Origin: Tenebrio molitor
Lineage: Eukaryota > Arthropoda > Insecta > Coleoptera > Tenebrionidae
Assembly (NCBI RefSeq): GCF_963966145.1
Contig: NC_091049.1
Span: 26,908,001-26,972,000, forward strand
Length of the DNA: 64,000 nucleotides
Direction of reading: 5' to 3'
Under the pieces are notes generated by a model. It was not told where the DNA came from, made no database searches, and saw only the letters and a list, made by a program, of their open reading frames with translations. The translations under genes and the position numbers were made by a program. Each line of letters begins with the position of its first letter. The first letter of the stretch is position 1. This document shows positions 1-10,829 of this stretch, one piece after another.

Positions 1-570
1 TATTCCCAAGTTGTCTATATCAGAAAGACGTTAGTTGACGCTACGCCACGTGGGCATCATTTTTATAAAAAAGTTTGATATGTGCACAGCTCTAGTTAAA
101 TGTGCATGTTTTAAAAGAGTCAATATCTAATACAATCAAATGTATCAAAATAAAAAAAATATATTTGAAAATTTTTCAAAAAAAGTTAAATGTTATTTTC
201 TTAAATGTTACACAAATTATCAGATTTGCAATTTGGAAACTACATAAAAAAAGTAGCTCATTTAAAACTTGCCAAATTTTGAACAGAAAATCAAATTAGG
301 GAGTAAATGACATTTTTGTGTCATCGGTGAGTTTATAAAATCTCCGTTCATAGATCCCATCTTTAAAATAAAGAAATGTATCTTTAATGTATATTTTTAA
401 AACAATTAAAAACTATAAATAACAAAAACGCAAAGAAATAAAAAAGAACAAAATGGTTGGGCCTACACCTTAGCATCATCAATGTGAAAAAGTGACCCAA
501 CAAGGACCATCAACATAATTTTTTTTATTGCCAATGATTTCTTATTTTTTCCGTATCGTGTTAATTTTCT
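1..570. other. AT-rich non-coding DNA
   Basis: No open frame here resembles a known protein and no repeat boundary is evident. The stretch is mostly A/T runs and I see nothing specific in it. Confidence 0.5.
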
Positions 571-572
571 TA

Positions 573-747
573 TCAGTGGAAACCGACTTATGGCGGAATC
601 AGGCGATTCAAAATCAAAGAAATTCCTTTTCGAGAGGATTTCCCTTGCCATTCAACGTGGAAACGCTGCAAGCATTCGGGGCACTTTTCCAGATTCCGCT
701 TTATTATCGGAAATTTTTGTACTGGAAAACAAAAATATTATGTACTT
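573..747 (+). mobile_element. 5'-truncated LINE tail fragment (copy i)
   Basis: This matches the 3' end of the repeat family seen more fully at 27694-28140. Reading plus-strand codons gives fragments of the same C-terminus: FLFERISLAIQRGN, then a Gly-Thr-Phe stretch ending near SALLSEIF. Only the last roughly 55 codons and a short tail remain. The start near 573 is abrupt, as expected of a 5'-truncated non-LTR insertion. It is non-functional. Confidence 0.6.
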
Positions 748-1290
748 AAGTTGATTAATCATATTTTATTTATCCATAGCAAAATTTTATGACGTATTTC
801 ATCCATTACCTAGGTAATAAATCCTATTTTACAGTTAAATTTTTTTTTAAATACCCTTATTTACATAAGTACCACTTTTAATTTTTGTTTTTCATTTTAT
901 CTATCTTTCTTTCTATCTAGTACATTTTTCATGTCATAGATTTTTTTTCGTATTTAGATACATATTTTTATAATATCGTCAGTTTTTATACATTTTTTGT
1001 TTCTTTCATTTATTCTCTTTTGTCTCCAAATGCTACTTCTTAGATTTCATTCTTTACATTTCGTTCCAAACGTTCCGACCTACTTCCTACTTTTATTCTC
1101 GACACCACCAGTCAAAAGAAAATCCTATAGTTCATTTCTTCTTTTGTTTTTTAATAAGTTTATTTTTCTGTTATAAATTATTATAAATACATGGTTAACG
1201 AAAAATAATTTTTCAATGATTTTTCAATTTCGAAGAAATAAAACACCACGAAAAGGTATATCTTCGAAACATTTGACAACTGGCAAATTA
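748..1290. other. AT-rich non-coding DNA downstream of nuclease-like gene A
   Basis: Pyrimidine- and A/T-rich sequence with no recognisable gene. From about 1210 it begins to resemble the 3' flank of genes B and C, so the duplicated unit probably starts there. Confidence 0.4.
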
Positions 1291-1293
1291 TCT

Positions 1294-2172
1294 TCAAAAC
1301 AGAAGATCATCTGGTTCCAGCCCCAACTGACTCAAGAGCTGATCGTCCAGTTTGCAGCAATAAATTCTTCCCTTGCTGCGATCCGGCCAACCACAGTCAG
1401 AGATAACAGTCTCGCATACAATGTGGTCATCTTCTGAGGAACTGTCTCCTACGTAAACTTCTTTTTCTCCGGATTCGTGGACAACTACTTTGAAAAAATA
1501 TCTGGGAGAAGAGAGTTTCTTTTCAACCAAAAACGAATGTCCCACAGCTCCTGTGATCATTTTTACCAAATTCTCCGCACCGTTATTAACCATGTCCCTC
1601 AACTCCATTTCCAAAGCCCTCCAATTCCCTTCATCGAGCACTTTCCCCTCAGAATCAGCATTTACATAAAAGAGCGCCATCACGCTTTCGTCAACATCAA
1701 AGTCACATATGGGACTCAACTGGTTATTCTCAAAATTCGAAAAAATTTCGACATCTTGTTCTGGATTTAATCTCTCGAAGAAGTCCTTCGGCCAGGAGAA
1801 TGTTGCTTTGGAGTCGTCGACGCAACTTCCCCTTTGTCCTAAATAGTGTTGGGTCCAAAATAGGCGTCTATGGGCAGGATCCAAACACGCTTTGAGTTTT
1901 GGTACAAACTGATCCATCATTAAACCAAACTGGATGATCTGGCCTTGTCCTCTGTTGCACGAGGTTCTTGCCATTTTGACAAAATTTTCGTACCTTATTT
2001 CTCGCTTTCCTATTATTCCCATGTTCATACGGGGAGGACCGCAAGCTGTCACACTCCCTTAAAAAAATTCAAATTTTGAAAATCTCGTTGGTAAGAACTC
2101 ATTTTATCCAAAGAGGATTGTCTTACCAAAAATAATAAAAAAGTAGAATAATTCAAGACGTAAACGACACAT
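1294..2172 (-). CDS. Secreted endonuclease-NS-like protein, predicted catalytically dead (gene A)
   Basis: Two coding exons on the minus strand. Exon 1 is 2172-2127 and encodes a start Met and a hydrophobic leader (MCRLRLELFYFFIIF), ending at donor G|GTAAGA. Exon 2 is 2057-1294, after acceptor TTTAAG. The join restores a Gly codon and gives 269 residues. The body follows the insect DNA/RNA non-specific endonuclease family: a KLKACLDP...QHYLG segment, a GNWRALEMELRD segment, a PRYFFKVVVH segment, and a closing CGW...KGRIYCC motif. The family's catalytic Arg-Gly-His is replaced by Asn-Asn-Gln (ENNQLSP), and the metal-site Gln/Asn before Gly-x-Trp are Glu and Asp. The usual N-terminal domain is also absent. 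I infer a secreted, non-hydrolytic protein, perhaps nucleic-acid binding; its role is unknown. It is the most divergent copy in its C-terminal half. Confidence 0.75.
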
Positions 2173-2217
2173 TTAGATTAATCGTGATTTAAATTTAAAT
2201 TTAAATTTAAGATTGTT

Positions 2218-2254
2218 ACTGATGCACTGCAGACTGTGGAAATGTCCTTATATG
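2218..2254 (-). promoter_or_regulatory. TATA box and initiator of nuclease-like gene A
   Basis: On the minus strand CATATAAGG (2254-2246) lies about 30 bases before TCAGT (2222-2218), the arthropod initiator, and both lie 45-80 bases before the ATG. The TATA element is kept in copies B (6889-6897) and C (about 11767-11775), although the TCAGT is altered there. An AAATTT repeat between initiator and ATG is longer in A than in B. Confidence 0.5.
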
Positions 2255-2431
2255 AAAGGATCTGAGACATAAAACTCATTAACAGAATTTAAAAAAATAA
2301 TTACATAATTGTTAAAACAACTGATTATTTATTGAAAAATAAAATTTTGTTAATTGACGATCAATTTAAACCATTTATACAATTTTATCACACAATAAAT
2401 ATGGTGACGTAACAAACTGTTAAGAAGACTG

Positions 2432-2735
2432 GAGGAACAATTCGTTTATTACTATTATTATTTCCAGTACCTACCTACTCGTTGCTCAAGTTATTTATTG
2501 TATAAAGTGTTAATAGAGAATTATTATTATTATTTAGACAGCATCGAGGTCGGACTTATTTACCATTACATATATTTCCACCAAGTGGTGAAGCTGTGAG
2601 TGCTGTGAGGCACTGAATGTAACGCGGCCACCCTTCCAAACACTGACCGCAGCCGATGTCGCTTAACTTCACTGATCGAAGTGCTTACATTGCCACCAGC
2701 CAAAGACTAGAACCTTGTTTTTAATAGCTGGACCA
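2432..2735 (-). mobile_element. 5S rRNA-derived SINE, copy A
   Basis: Read on the minus strand, 2712-2605 resembles 5S rRNA: CGATCAGTGAAGTTAAGCG matches the 5S box A region, and GCGGTCAGTGTTTGGAAGGG matches the box C region. A non-5S body follows, then ATT/TTA trinucleotide tails around 2520-2540 and 2445-2465. This is the layout of a SINE3-type element with an internal Pol III promoter. It lies upstream of the nuclease-like gene and recurs at the equivalent place in copies B and C, so it pre-dates the duplications. Confidence 0.5.
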
Positions 2736-3244
2736 ACTAATTGAGTAATGTAAAATTTTACATTGTATACTTTATTGTTAGGAGTGCAACAGTAATGAAC
2801 AATTAAAAATATACCGATTTTCATTCAAATCGTAGCACCTTGAAATTGTGAACCGATTTTATTCAAATTCTATTACAGCACCCCTATGATGCTGAAAGGA
2901 ACAACAATATGCTGCAGCATATTGGTCATACAGGGTGTATTAAAAATGACGCATAATATTTATGTTACATGAATCTACGTTGAAGACCAAAGAAAAAACT
3001 GTAATGTGAATTTATTCTTAGACCAATAATTTATGAATTATAAAAACTATCCCTCCGCCACCCTGCGGCACGGCAATTTTGCCAGAGTCCATAAGTACAC
3101 TATTACGGATATTACTATCAAATAATAGTGCAGTGCTTATCAACATAATTACCGGTGTCTCGCCTCCGCATTTTGACTTTGTTGTGTATTATGTTCTGTG
3201 TCAATGTTAAGGAATTTCCGCACGATATGACATGAGTATAATAA

Positions 3245-4850
3245 TATACCTTTTTGAATTTCAACTACCAATGTGAATTTTTAAATTTTTAAAAAGAGAT
3301 TGCGGTACTATTCCCGTTGCTGAAATTATAAGTGGTAAAATAGAATTTTTTTCTAAACTCCAAAGATTTCTCATAGCAACGGAGAGCTCTAAATATTTAT
3401 TAATTTTTCTGTTATATGTCTGTGTTATATTATGGGAATTTGGAACAGCTATATCTAAAAGATATGCTTGCTTTTGTTGTTTATTTAAAATGATAATGTC
3501 TGGTCTGTTATGCTGAATGTGAATGTCAGTTAAAACTGTACGATCAAAATATAATTTGTAATTGTCATTTTCTAAACAACTTTCTGGTTTATAAATATAA
3601 TGTGGTTGTGTATCCTTTAATAAGTTGAATTTAGCTGCTAAATTCATGTGTATAATTTTTGCGAATATATCATGACGTTTCTTATATTCGCTTTGAGCCA
3701 AAACGGTGCAAGAAGAAATGATGTGTTCAATGGTTTCCCCTTCAGTTGCGCAAATCCTACATTTATCGATGATCGATTTTAAACCGCATATGTGTTTTTT
3801 TTAATTTCTTGTATTGATAACACGATCTTGTATTGCAAATATAAAACCCTCAGTCTCAGGATGAATATTTGATTTCTTAAGCCATGCATGAGAAGCCTGA
3901 ATATTAATTTCTGGTCGTTCCAGTTCTTTAAAATATCTCCCATGTAAAGACCTGTTTTATATTTGGTATAGTGTCAGGTATATTTGGCTCAACAATATCT
4001 GAAATTATATTATCACTTAAATTTAAAGGTGTGTAACCTTTATCGGCTGAAACCAAAGCTTTAAAAAAAGTGTTATCACGAGCTCTACTGAGAAAATAAT
4101 TTTTCAGTGAAGCAATTTGATTGTGTTGTAGAATTTCTAGATTTGAAAAAAATTAAATCTTTCAATAGCAGATTTGGGGTGATGTTTACAAAATTTTCTA
4201 AAGAGAACTCTAGTTTGAATGTTTATATTCTTTAAATTAGTTTTGGATCATTTTATAACACCAAAAGAATAGGTCAACAATGGAACAGCATATGTATTAA
4301 CTGCTTTAATTAAATTATTATCGGAAATTTTTGTATTATAAAACAAAAATGTTTATGTAATTGTTGTTATTAATTCATTATATTTCAATTATTACCGTTT
4401 AATTTTTATTTTAAAATAGATTTAATTCTTAAATAAAATTGTTTTTCTAAATTTTCTTTTATAATTGAATGTTGAATATGATTTGATTGATTAATACCTA
4501 AATATTTATAAAATTCTCCTTTATTTAAATTTTTAATGATTTCTCCTTTAGTTATATATTCTAAATTTTCGTAATGACCACGACATATTGATTGCGTTTT
4601 ACACTTATCAATACCAAAACTCATGCCAATATCATTTGAGAAATTTTCAGTTATTGTTAGTAAAGATAAAATGTGATTCTTTTTAGATGCATAAAGTCTT
4701 ATGTCATCCATATAAAGGTGATTTAATTTGGATAGTGTGGTATTATTAAGTCTAATATTGAAACCATATCCAGTGCTATTTAATAGATTTGTCAAAGGAC
4801 TAATGGCTAGACAAAACCATAAAGGACTTAAAGAATCTCCTTGATAAATT
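3245..4850 (-). mobile_element. R2-clade-like non-LTR retrotransposon, 5'-truncated and broken (link A)
   Basis: Minus-strand remnant. From about 4850 to 4406 it encodes the reverse transcriptase core: a QGDSLSPLWF motif and then the catalytic LYMDD box, with the frame intact in this copy. After a decayed middle (4400-3800), 3780-3261 encodes a CCHC knuckle (CRIC...H...C) followed by a PD-(D/E)XK-like nuclease with RPDIIILN and LLDIAVP. RT followed by a C-terminal restriction-like endonuclease is the R2-superclade layout. Stops and frame breaks around 3800 and 4150 make it non-functional. A near-identical copy lies at 8878-10425. Confidence 0.7.
4313..4394 (+). mobile_element. 66-bp LINE tail insertion with 8-bp target duplication (copy ii)
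   Basis: Bases 4321-4386 match the extreme 3' end of the plus-strand LINE-tail family (the TCGGAAATTTTTG region and its tail). AATTATTA flanks both sides (4313-4320 and 4387-4394) and occurs only once at the otherwise identical position in link B (9946-9953). This is a very short 5'-truncated insertion into the older RT remnant. Confidence 0.75.
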
Positions 4851-4976
4851 AATTATTATTATCAAAAATGACATTAATGACAATCCTTGTTTCTTTCTGT
4901 CTTTACTCAATTTCGAAAAATCACTCTAGCTTAGTTGCGATGTTCCAATAACTCGAAAATTTTTGAAAAACATTTA

Positions 4977-5653
4977 ATAGCTATTTACGTTACAAGACCG
5001 GTAGTAACGTTTTTATGGACGAGCTAGTGAATTACAGGTCGAGCCCGATAGGGCGAGACTTGTAAACTAGCGAGGCCATAATGCGTCTACCGGTCGTGTG
5101 ACGTACAAGATTTTTTAGTATACTGAGACAATTATTTAAAAGAAAATAAATTTAAATAAAAAAATTTGGCTCTGAAAAAGATTGCTATGCCTTGTTACTA
5201 TGATAACAAACGATTCATCACAATTCGAAGTTTTTCGTGTGATTTCTTTCATTTGCGCTAACTTCCTTTAATAAAATAAATTCTCACAACCGAACCGAAG
5301 CAGAAGTCAAGTTTTCTTCCCAGACCACCTTTTGGAGAAGGTAGATAGTGCGCGATCAAACTTATTGCTCCAAAAATCATCGGGAAGATATTTCACAGAG
5401 TACAAGTTGTTCTACAATTGGAGAATACGAAATAAAGTTGTTTGGATTGATCAAAGGGTAATGCTTGGCTTTAGAAAACCATCTCAATGATGTAAGTAAT
5501 TGTACATTTAATTTTTAAACCAATAAATCTGACAAATTATTTGACATTTGCTACCGGCCGCGGTGGAAAGTGAAACGGACTAGACCATAAACATGTGTCT
5601 ACCGGACTCGTCGTCAAGCAGGTAGACACCTACTACCAGCACAGTATACTAAA
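4977..5653 (+). mobile_element. ~680-bp non-autonomous element (link A copy)
   Basis: Present here and in inverse orientation at 11803-12495, and missing from link B, where CATTTA runs straight into the following sequence (about 10520). The left part (4990-5112) is a nested imperfect palindrome with CpG-rich arms. The right end holds GTGTCTACC...GGTAGACAC (inverted) and CAGTATACTAAAAAA, which pairs with TTTTTTAGTATACTG near 5112. No protein is encoded. Class is unresolved; a DNA transposon derivative is likely. Confidence 0.6.
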
Positions 5654-5956
5654 AAAAATTAAATTACAAATAAAACAATAATCAAAACGGTAAAATTAGT
5701 GCTGGAAGATTATTGTATTTGTTGAATTATGTGTTATTGTGTTATCAAAGCAACTATCCAAGTTTGACTGTTAATAACTCTATGAGCACAGGGTTAACAG
5801 CGAATTGGTACTAGAGTCTTTTGCTTGTATTTCAACATAGAATCATGTGATGTAATAATTTTTCAATGATTTTTCAAGTTTGAGGAAATAAAATTATAAT
5901 GACAATGAACAAAAAAAGCTAAATCTTCGAAACATTTGACAACTGGCAAATTATCT

Positions 5957-6827
5957 TCAAAACAAAAGATCATCTGGTTCCAACCCCAACTGGCTCAAGA
6001 GCTGATCGTCAAGTCCGCAACAATAAATTCTTCCCTTGCTGCGATCAGCCCAACCACAATCAGAAACAACATTCTCGCATACAGTTTCGTCACCTTCTGA
6101 GAAACTGTCTCCTATGTAAACTTCTTTTTCTCCAGATTTGTGGACAACAACTTTAAAAAAATATTTCGGATAAGCGAATTTGTCTTTGGCCAAAAACGAA
6201 TTTCCGACAGCTCCTGTGATCACTTTTACCAAATTCTCCTCGCTCTTATTAACCACGTCTCTCAACTCTCTTTCCAAAGCCTTCCAATTCCCTTCATCGA
6301 GCACTTTCCCCTCAGAATCTGCATTTACATAAAAGAGCCCCATCACGCTTTCGTCAACATCAAAGTCGCATATGGGACTCAACTGGTTATTCCCGAAACC
6401 CGAAAAAACTTCGCCATCTTGTTCTGGATTTAGTCTCTCGAAGAAGTCTTTCGGCCAGGAGAATGTTGCGTTGGAGTCGTCGACGCAACTTCCTCTTTGT
6501 CCTAAATAGTGTTGGATCCAAAATGGGCGTCTATGAGCAGGATCTAAACACGCTTTGAGTTTTGGTACAAACTGATCCATCATTAAACCAAACTGGATGA
6601 TCTGGCCTTGTCCTCTGTTGCACGAGGTTCTTGCCATTTTGACAAAATTTTCGTACCTTATTTCTCGCTTTCCCATGTTCATACGGGGAGGACTGCAAGC
6701 TGTCACACTCCCTTAAAAAAAAATCAAATTTAGAAAATCTCGTTGGTAAGAACTCATTTTATCCAAAGAGGATTGTCTTACCAAAAATAATAAAAAAGTA
6801 GAATAATTCAAGGCGTAAACGACACAT
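5957..6827 (-). CDS. Secreted endonuclease-NS-like protein, predicted catalytically dead (gene B, hybrid)
   Basis: Exon 1 is 6827-6782 (leader identical to copy A), exon 2 is 6711-5957; GT-AG splicing gives 266 residues. Landmarks: Asn123-Asn124-Gln125 in place of Arg-Gly-His; Glu149 and Asp154 in place of the family's Gln and Asn, just before Gly-Asn-Trp158; closing CGW...KGRIYCC. The 5' half of exon 2 agrees with gene A (MARTSCNRG), while the 3' half agrees with gene C with only a few differences. The switch lies between 6546 and 6614, where all three copies are identical. The frame is fully open, which argues for selection or for recent origin. Function is not known beyond the fold family. 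Confidence 0.75.
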
Positions 6828-6888
6828 TTAGATTAATCGTGATTTAAATTTAAGATTGTTATTGATGCACTGCAGACTGTGGAAATGT

Positions 6889-6897
6889 CCTTATATG
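6889..6897 (-). promoter_or_regulatory. TATA box of nuclease-like gene B
   Basis: Minus-strand CATATAAGG at the same distance before the ATG as in copy A. The initiator position reads TCAAT rather than TCAGT. Confidence 0.45.
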
Positions 6898-7074
6898 AAA
6901 GGATCTGAGACATAAAACTCATTAATAGAATTAAAAAAAAATAATTACATAATTGTTAAAACAACTGATTATTTATTGAAAAATAAAATTTTGTTAATTG
7001 ACGATCAATTTAAACCATTTATACAGTTTTATCACACAATAAATATGGTGACGTAACAAACTGTTAAGAAGAGT

Positions 7075-7345
7075 GGAGGAACAGTTCGTTTATTACTATT
7101 ATTATTTCCAGTACCTACCTACTCGTTGCTCAAGTTATTTGTTGTATAAAGTGTTAATAGAGAATTATTATTATTATTATTTACACAGCATCGAGGTCGG
7201 ACTTATTTACCATTACATATATTTCCACCAAGTGGTGAAGCTGTGAGTGCTGCGAGGCACTGAATGTAACGCGGCCACCCTTCCAAACACTGACCGCAGC
7301 CGATCGAAGTGCTTACAGTGTCACCAGCCAAAGACTAGAACCTTG
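7075..7345 (-). mobile_element. 5S rRNA-derived SINE, copy B
   Basis: Equivalent to the element at 2432-2735. It has lost 19 bases that contain the box-A-like GTTAAGC, between two GAT triplets, so it should no longer be transcribed by Pol III. Confidence 0.5.
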
Positions 7346-7547
7346 TTTTTAATAGCTGGACCAACTAATTGAGTAATATAAAATTGTACATTGTATACTT
7401 TATTGTTAGGAGTGCAACAGTAATGAACAATTAAAAATATACCGATTTTCATTGAAATCGTAGCACCTTGAAATTGTGAACCGATTTTATTCAAATTCTA
7501 TTACAGCACCCCTATGATGCTGAAAGGAACAACAATATGCTGCAGCA

Positions 7548-8556
7548 TACAGGCTGTTTGATAAAAAACGCCTCAACCCATAACTTTTTTATTTATTATC
7601 CGATTTCAATGAACAAAAAAACCGAAGATATGGTTTTTCATGCGCTACGAAGCAGCCATAAAACATTTTTTTTTTTGGCGTTATTTTCATTAGCTTACGA
7701 TAGTCAACTTTTTTTTTAATGGACATATGTAGTTTTTTAGGCTCAGTCTGATAAAGTTTTTTTTTTCTGAATCTAACGATGTATTAAAAATTATCGTTTG
7801 GTTCATAGCTGACTGAAAAAAAAATAAAAATTTTTTTAATTGTGGTTCAGTTTATTATGAAATTTTCAAGTGTGCCGTGAAAAACAATTGGAATACAAAT
7901 AGCAACAAATGTCAAGTGTGAGTTTGAAAATTTTCAGGTGCAATCTTGAAGAGTTTTATTATTATTTTCTTGGAAAACATAAATAATATGTAATTAAAAA
8001 AAATATTTTTTTTTAATTATTATTATTTTTTCTATTAACTTTTTGTTTTTGACTAATTACGATTTTTATTACACTCGAACATAAAATAATAGTCAAATGA
8101 CTGCTATCCTGCATGACTGACAATGTTATTTTATACTTAAATAAAAAAAGGTTAAAAAAGCAGATGAAAACTTCTAAGCTGACGTTTAGATGACATTTAT
8201 CGTACTTTGTATTCCGATTGTTTTTCATGGCACTCTTAAAAAATTTATAATAAGCTGAACCACAAAAAAATGTTTTATTTTTTTTTCAGTTAGCTATGAA
8301 CCAAATGATAACTTTCAATACATCGTTAGATCCAGAAAAAAAAACCTTACCAGACCAAGCCTAAAAAACTACATGTGTCCATTTAAAAAAAAAAAGTTGA
8401 CTATCGTTAGCTATTGAAGATAACGCCAAAAAAAAAAACATTTTATGGCTGTTTTGTAGCGCTTGAAAAACCATATCTTTGATTTTTTTGTTCATTGAAA
8501 TCGGGTAATAAATAACAAAGTTATGGGTTGAGGCGTTTTTCATCAAACAGCCTGTA
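7548..8556. mobile_element. 1005-bp fold-back MITE with TA target duplication
   Basis: Element 7550-8554 begins CAGGCTGTTTGAT and ends with its reverse complement. The arms pair imperfectly for about 370 bases on each side (7550-7920 and 8190-8554), leaving a loop of some 270 bases. TA flanks both ends (7548-7549, 8555-8556), and link A keeps the empty site at about 2920 (GCAGCATATTGG). TA duplication and long inverted arms suggest a Tc1/mariner-mobilised MITE. It encodes no protein. Confidence 0.85.
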
Positions 8557-8877
8557 TTGGTCATACAGGGTGTATTAAAAATGACGCATACTATTTATGT
8601 TACATGAATCTACGTTGAAGACCAAAGAAAAAACTGTAATGTGAATTTATTCTTAGACCAATAATTTATAAATTATAAAAACTATCCCTCCGCCACCCGG
8701 CGGCACGGCAATTTTGCCAGAGTACATACACTATTACGGATATTACTATCAAGTAATAGTGCAGTGTGCTTATCAACATAATTACCGGCGTCTCACCTCC
8801 GCATTTTGCCTTTGTTGTGTATTATGTTCTGTGTCAATGTTAAGGAATTTCCTCACGATATGACATGAGTATAATAA

Positions 8878-10425
8878 TATACCTTTTTGAATTTCAACTA
8901 CCAATGTGAATTTTTAAATTTTTAAAAAGAGATTGCGGTACTATTCCCGTTGCTGAAATTATAAGTGGTAAAATAGAATTTTTTTCTAAACTCCAAAGAT
9001 TTCTCATAGCAACGGAGAGCTCTAAATATTTATTAATTTTTCTGTTATATGTCTGTGTTATATTATGGGAATTTGGAACAGCTATATCTAAAAGATATGC
9101 TTGCTTTTGTTGTTTATTTAAAATAATAATGTCTGGTCTGTTATGCTGAATGTGAATGTCAGTTAAAACTGTACGATCAAAATATAATTTGTAATTGTCA
9201 TTTTCTAAACAACTTTCTGGTTTATAAATATAATGTGGTTGTGTATCCTTTAATAAGTTGAATTTAGCTGCTAAATTCATGTGTATAATTTTTGCGAATA
9301 TATCATGACGTTTCTTATATTCGCTTTGAGCCAAAACGGTACAAGAAGAAATGATGTGTTCAATGGTTTCCCCTTCAGTTGCGCAAATCCTACATTTATC
9401 GATGATCGATTTTAAACCGCATATGTGTTTTTTATAATTTCTTGTATTGATAACACGATCTTGTATTGCAAATATAAAACCCTCAGTCTCAGGGTGAATA
9501 TTTGATTTCTTAAGCCACGCATGAGAAGCCTGAATATTAATTTCTGGTTGTTCCAGTTCTTTAAAATATCTCCCATGTAAAGACCTGTTTTATATTTGGT
9601 ATAGTGTCAGGTATATTTGGCTCAACAATATCTGAAATTATATTATCACTTAAATTTAAAGGTGTGTAACCTTTATCGGCTGAAACCAAAGCTTTAAAAA
9701 AAGTGTTATCACGAGCTCTATTGAGAAAATAATTTTTTAGTGAAGCAATTTGATTGTGTTGTAGAATTTCTAGATTTGAAAAAAATTAAATCTTTCAATA
9801 GCAGATTTGGGGTGATGTTTACAAAATTTTCTAAAGAGAACTCTAGTTTGAATGTTTATATTCTTTAAATTAGTTTTGGATCATTTTATAACACCAAAAG
9901 AATAGGTCAACAATGGAACAGCATATGTATTAACTGCTTTAATTAAATTATTACCGTTTAATTTTTATTTTTAAATAGATTTAATTCTTAAATAAAATTG
10001 TTTTTCTAAATTTTCTTTTATAATTGAATGTTGAATATGATTTGATTGATTAATACCTAAATATTTATAAAATTCTCCTTTATTTAAATTTTTAATGATT
10101 TCTCCTTCTTTAGTTATATATTCTAAATTTTCATAATGACCGCGACATATTGATTGCGTTTTACACTTATCAATACCAAAACTCATGCCAATATCATTTG
10201 AGAAATTTTCAGTTATTATTAGTAAAGATAAAATGTGATTCTTTTTAGATGCATAAAGTCTTATGTCATCCATCCATATAAAGAAGGTGATTTAATTTGG
10301 ATAGTGTGGTATTATTAAGTCTAATATTGAAACCATATCCAGTGCTATTTAATAGATTTGTCAAAAGACTAATGGCTAGACAAAACCATAAAGGACTTAA
10401 AGAATCTCCTTGATAAATTTATTAT
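8878..10425 (-). mobile_element. R2-clade-like non-LTR retrotransposon remnant (link B)
   Basis: Sister copy of 3245-4850 in the duplicated link, very similar throughout. RT core 10425-9971, CCHC knuckle and PD-(D/E)XK-like nuclease 9420-8894. Here the YMDD box is destroyed: a 4-base tandem duplication (ATCCATCC on the plus strand, near 10268-10276) and a nearby 3-base insertion shift the frame within the box. The 66-bp tail insertion of link A is absent. Confidence 0.7.
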
Positions 10426-10829
10426 TATTATCAAAAATGTCATTACTGTCTTTACTCAATTTCGAAAAATCACTCTAGCTTAGTTGCGATGTTCCAATAG
10501 CTCGAAAATGTTTGAAAAACATTTAAAAAAATGAAATTACAAATAAAACAATAATCAAAACGGTAAAATTAGTGCTGGAAGATTATTGTATTTGTTGAAT
10601 TATGTGTTATTGTGTTATCAAAGCAAATATCCAAGTTTGACTGTTAATAACTCTATGAGCAGAGGGTTAACAGCAAATTGGTACTAGAGTCTTTTGCTTG
10701 TATTTCAACATAGAATCATGTGATGTAATAATTCTTCAATGATTTTTCAAGTTTGAGGAAATAAAATTATAATTACAATGAACAAAAAAAGCTAAATCTT
10801 CGTAACATTTGACAACTGGCAAATTATCT

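Noticed and set aside
1477..1770. Plus-strand 97-codon frame over gene A, repeated over B and C
   Set aside because: It is the antisense shadow of the nuclease-like exon; the minus strand carries the family motifs, a leader exon and splice sites.
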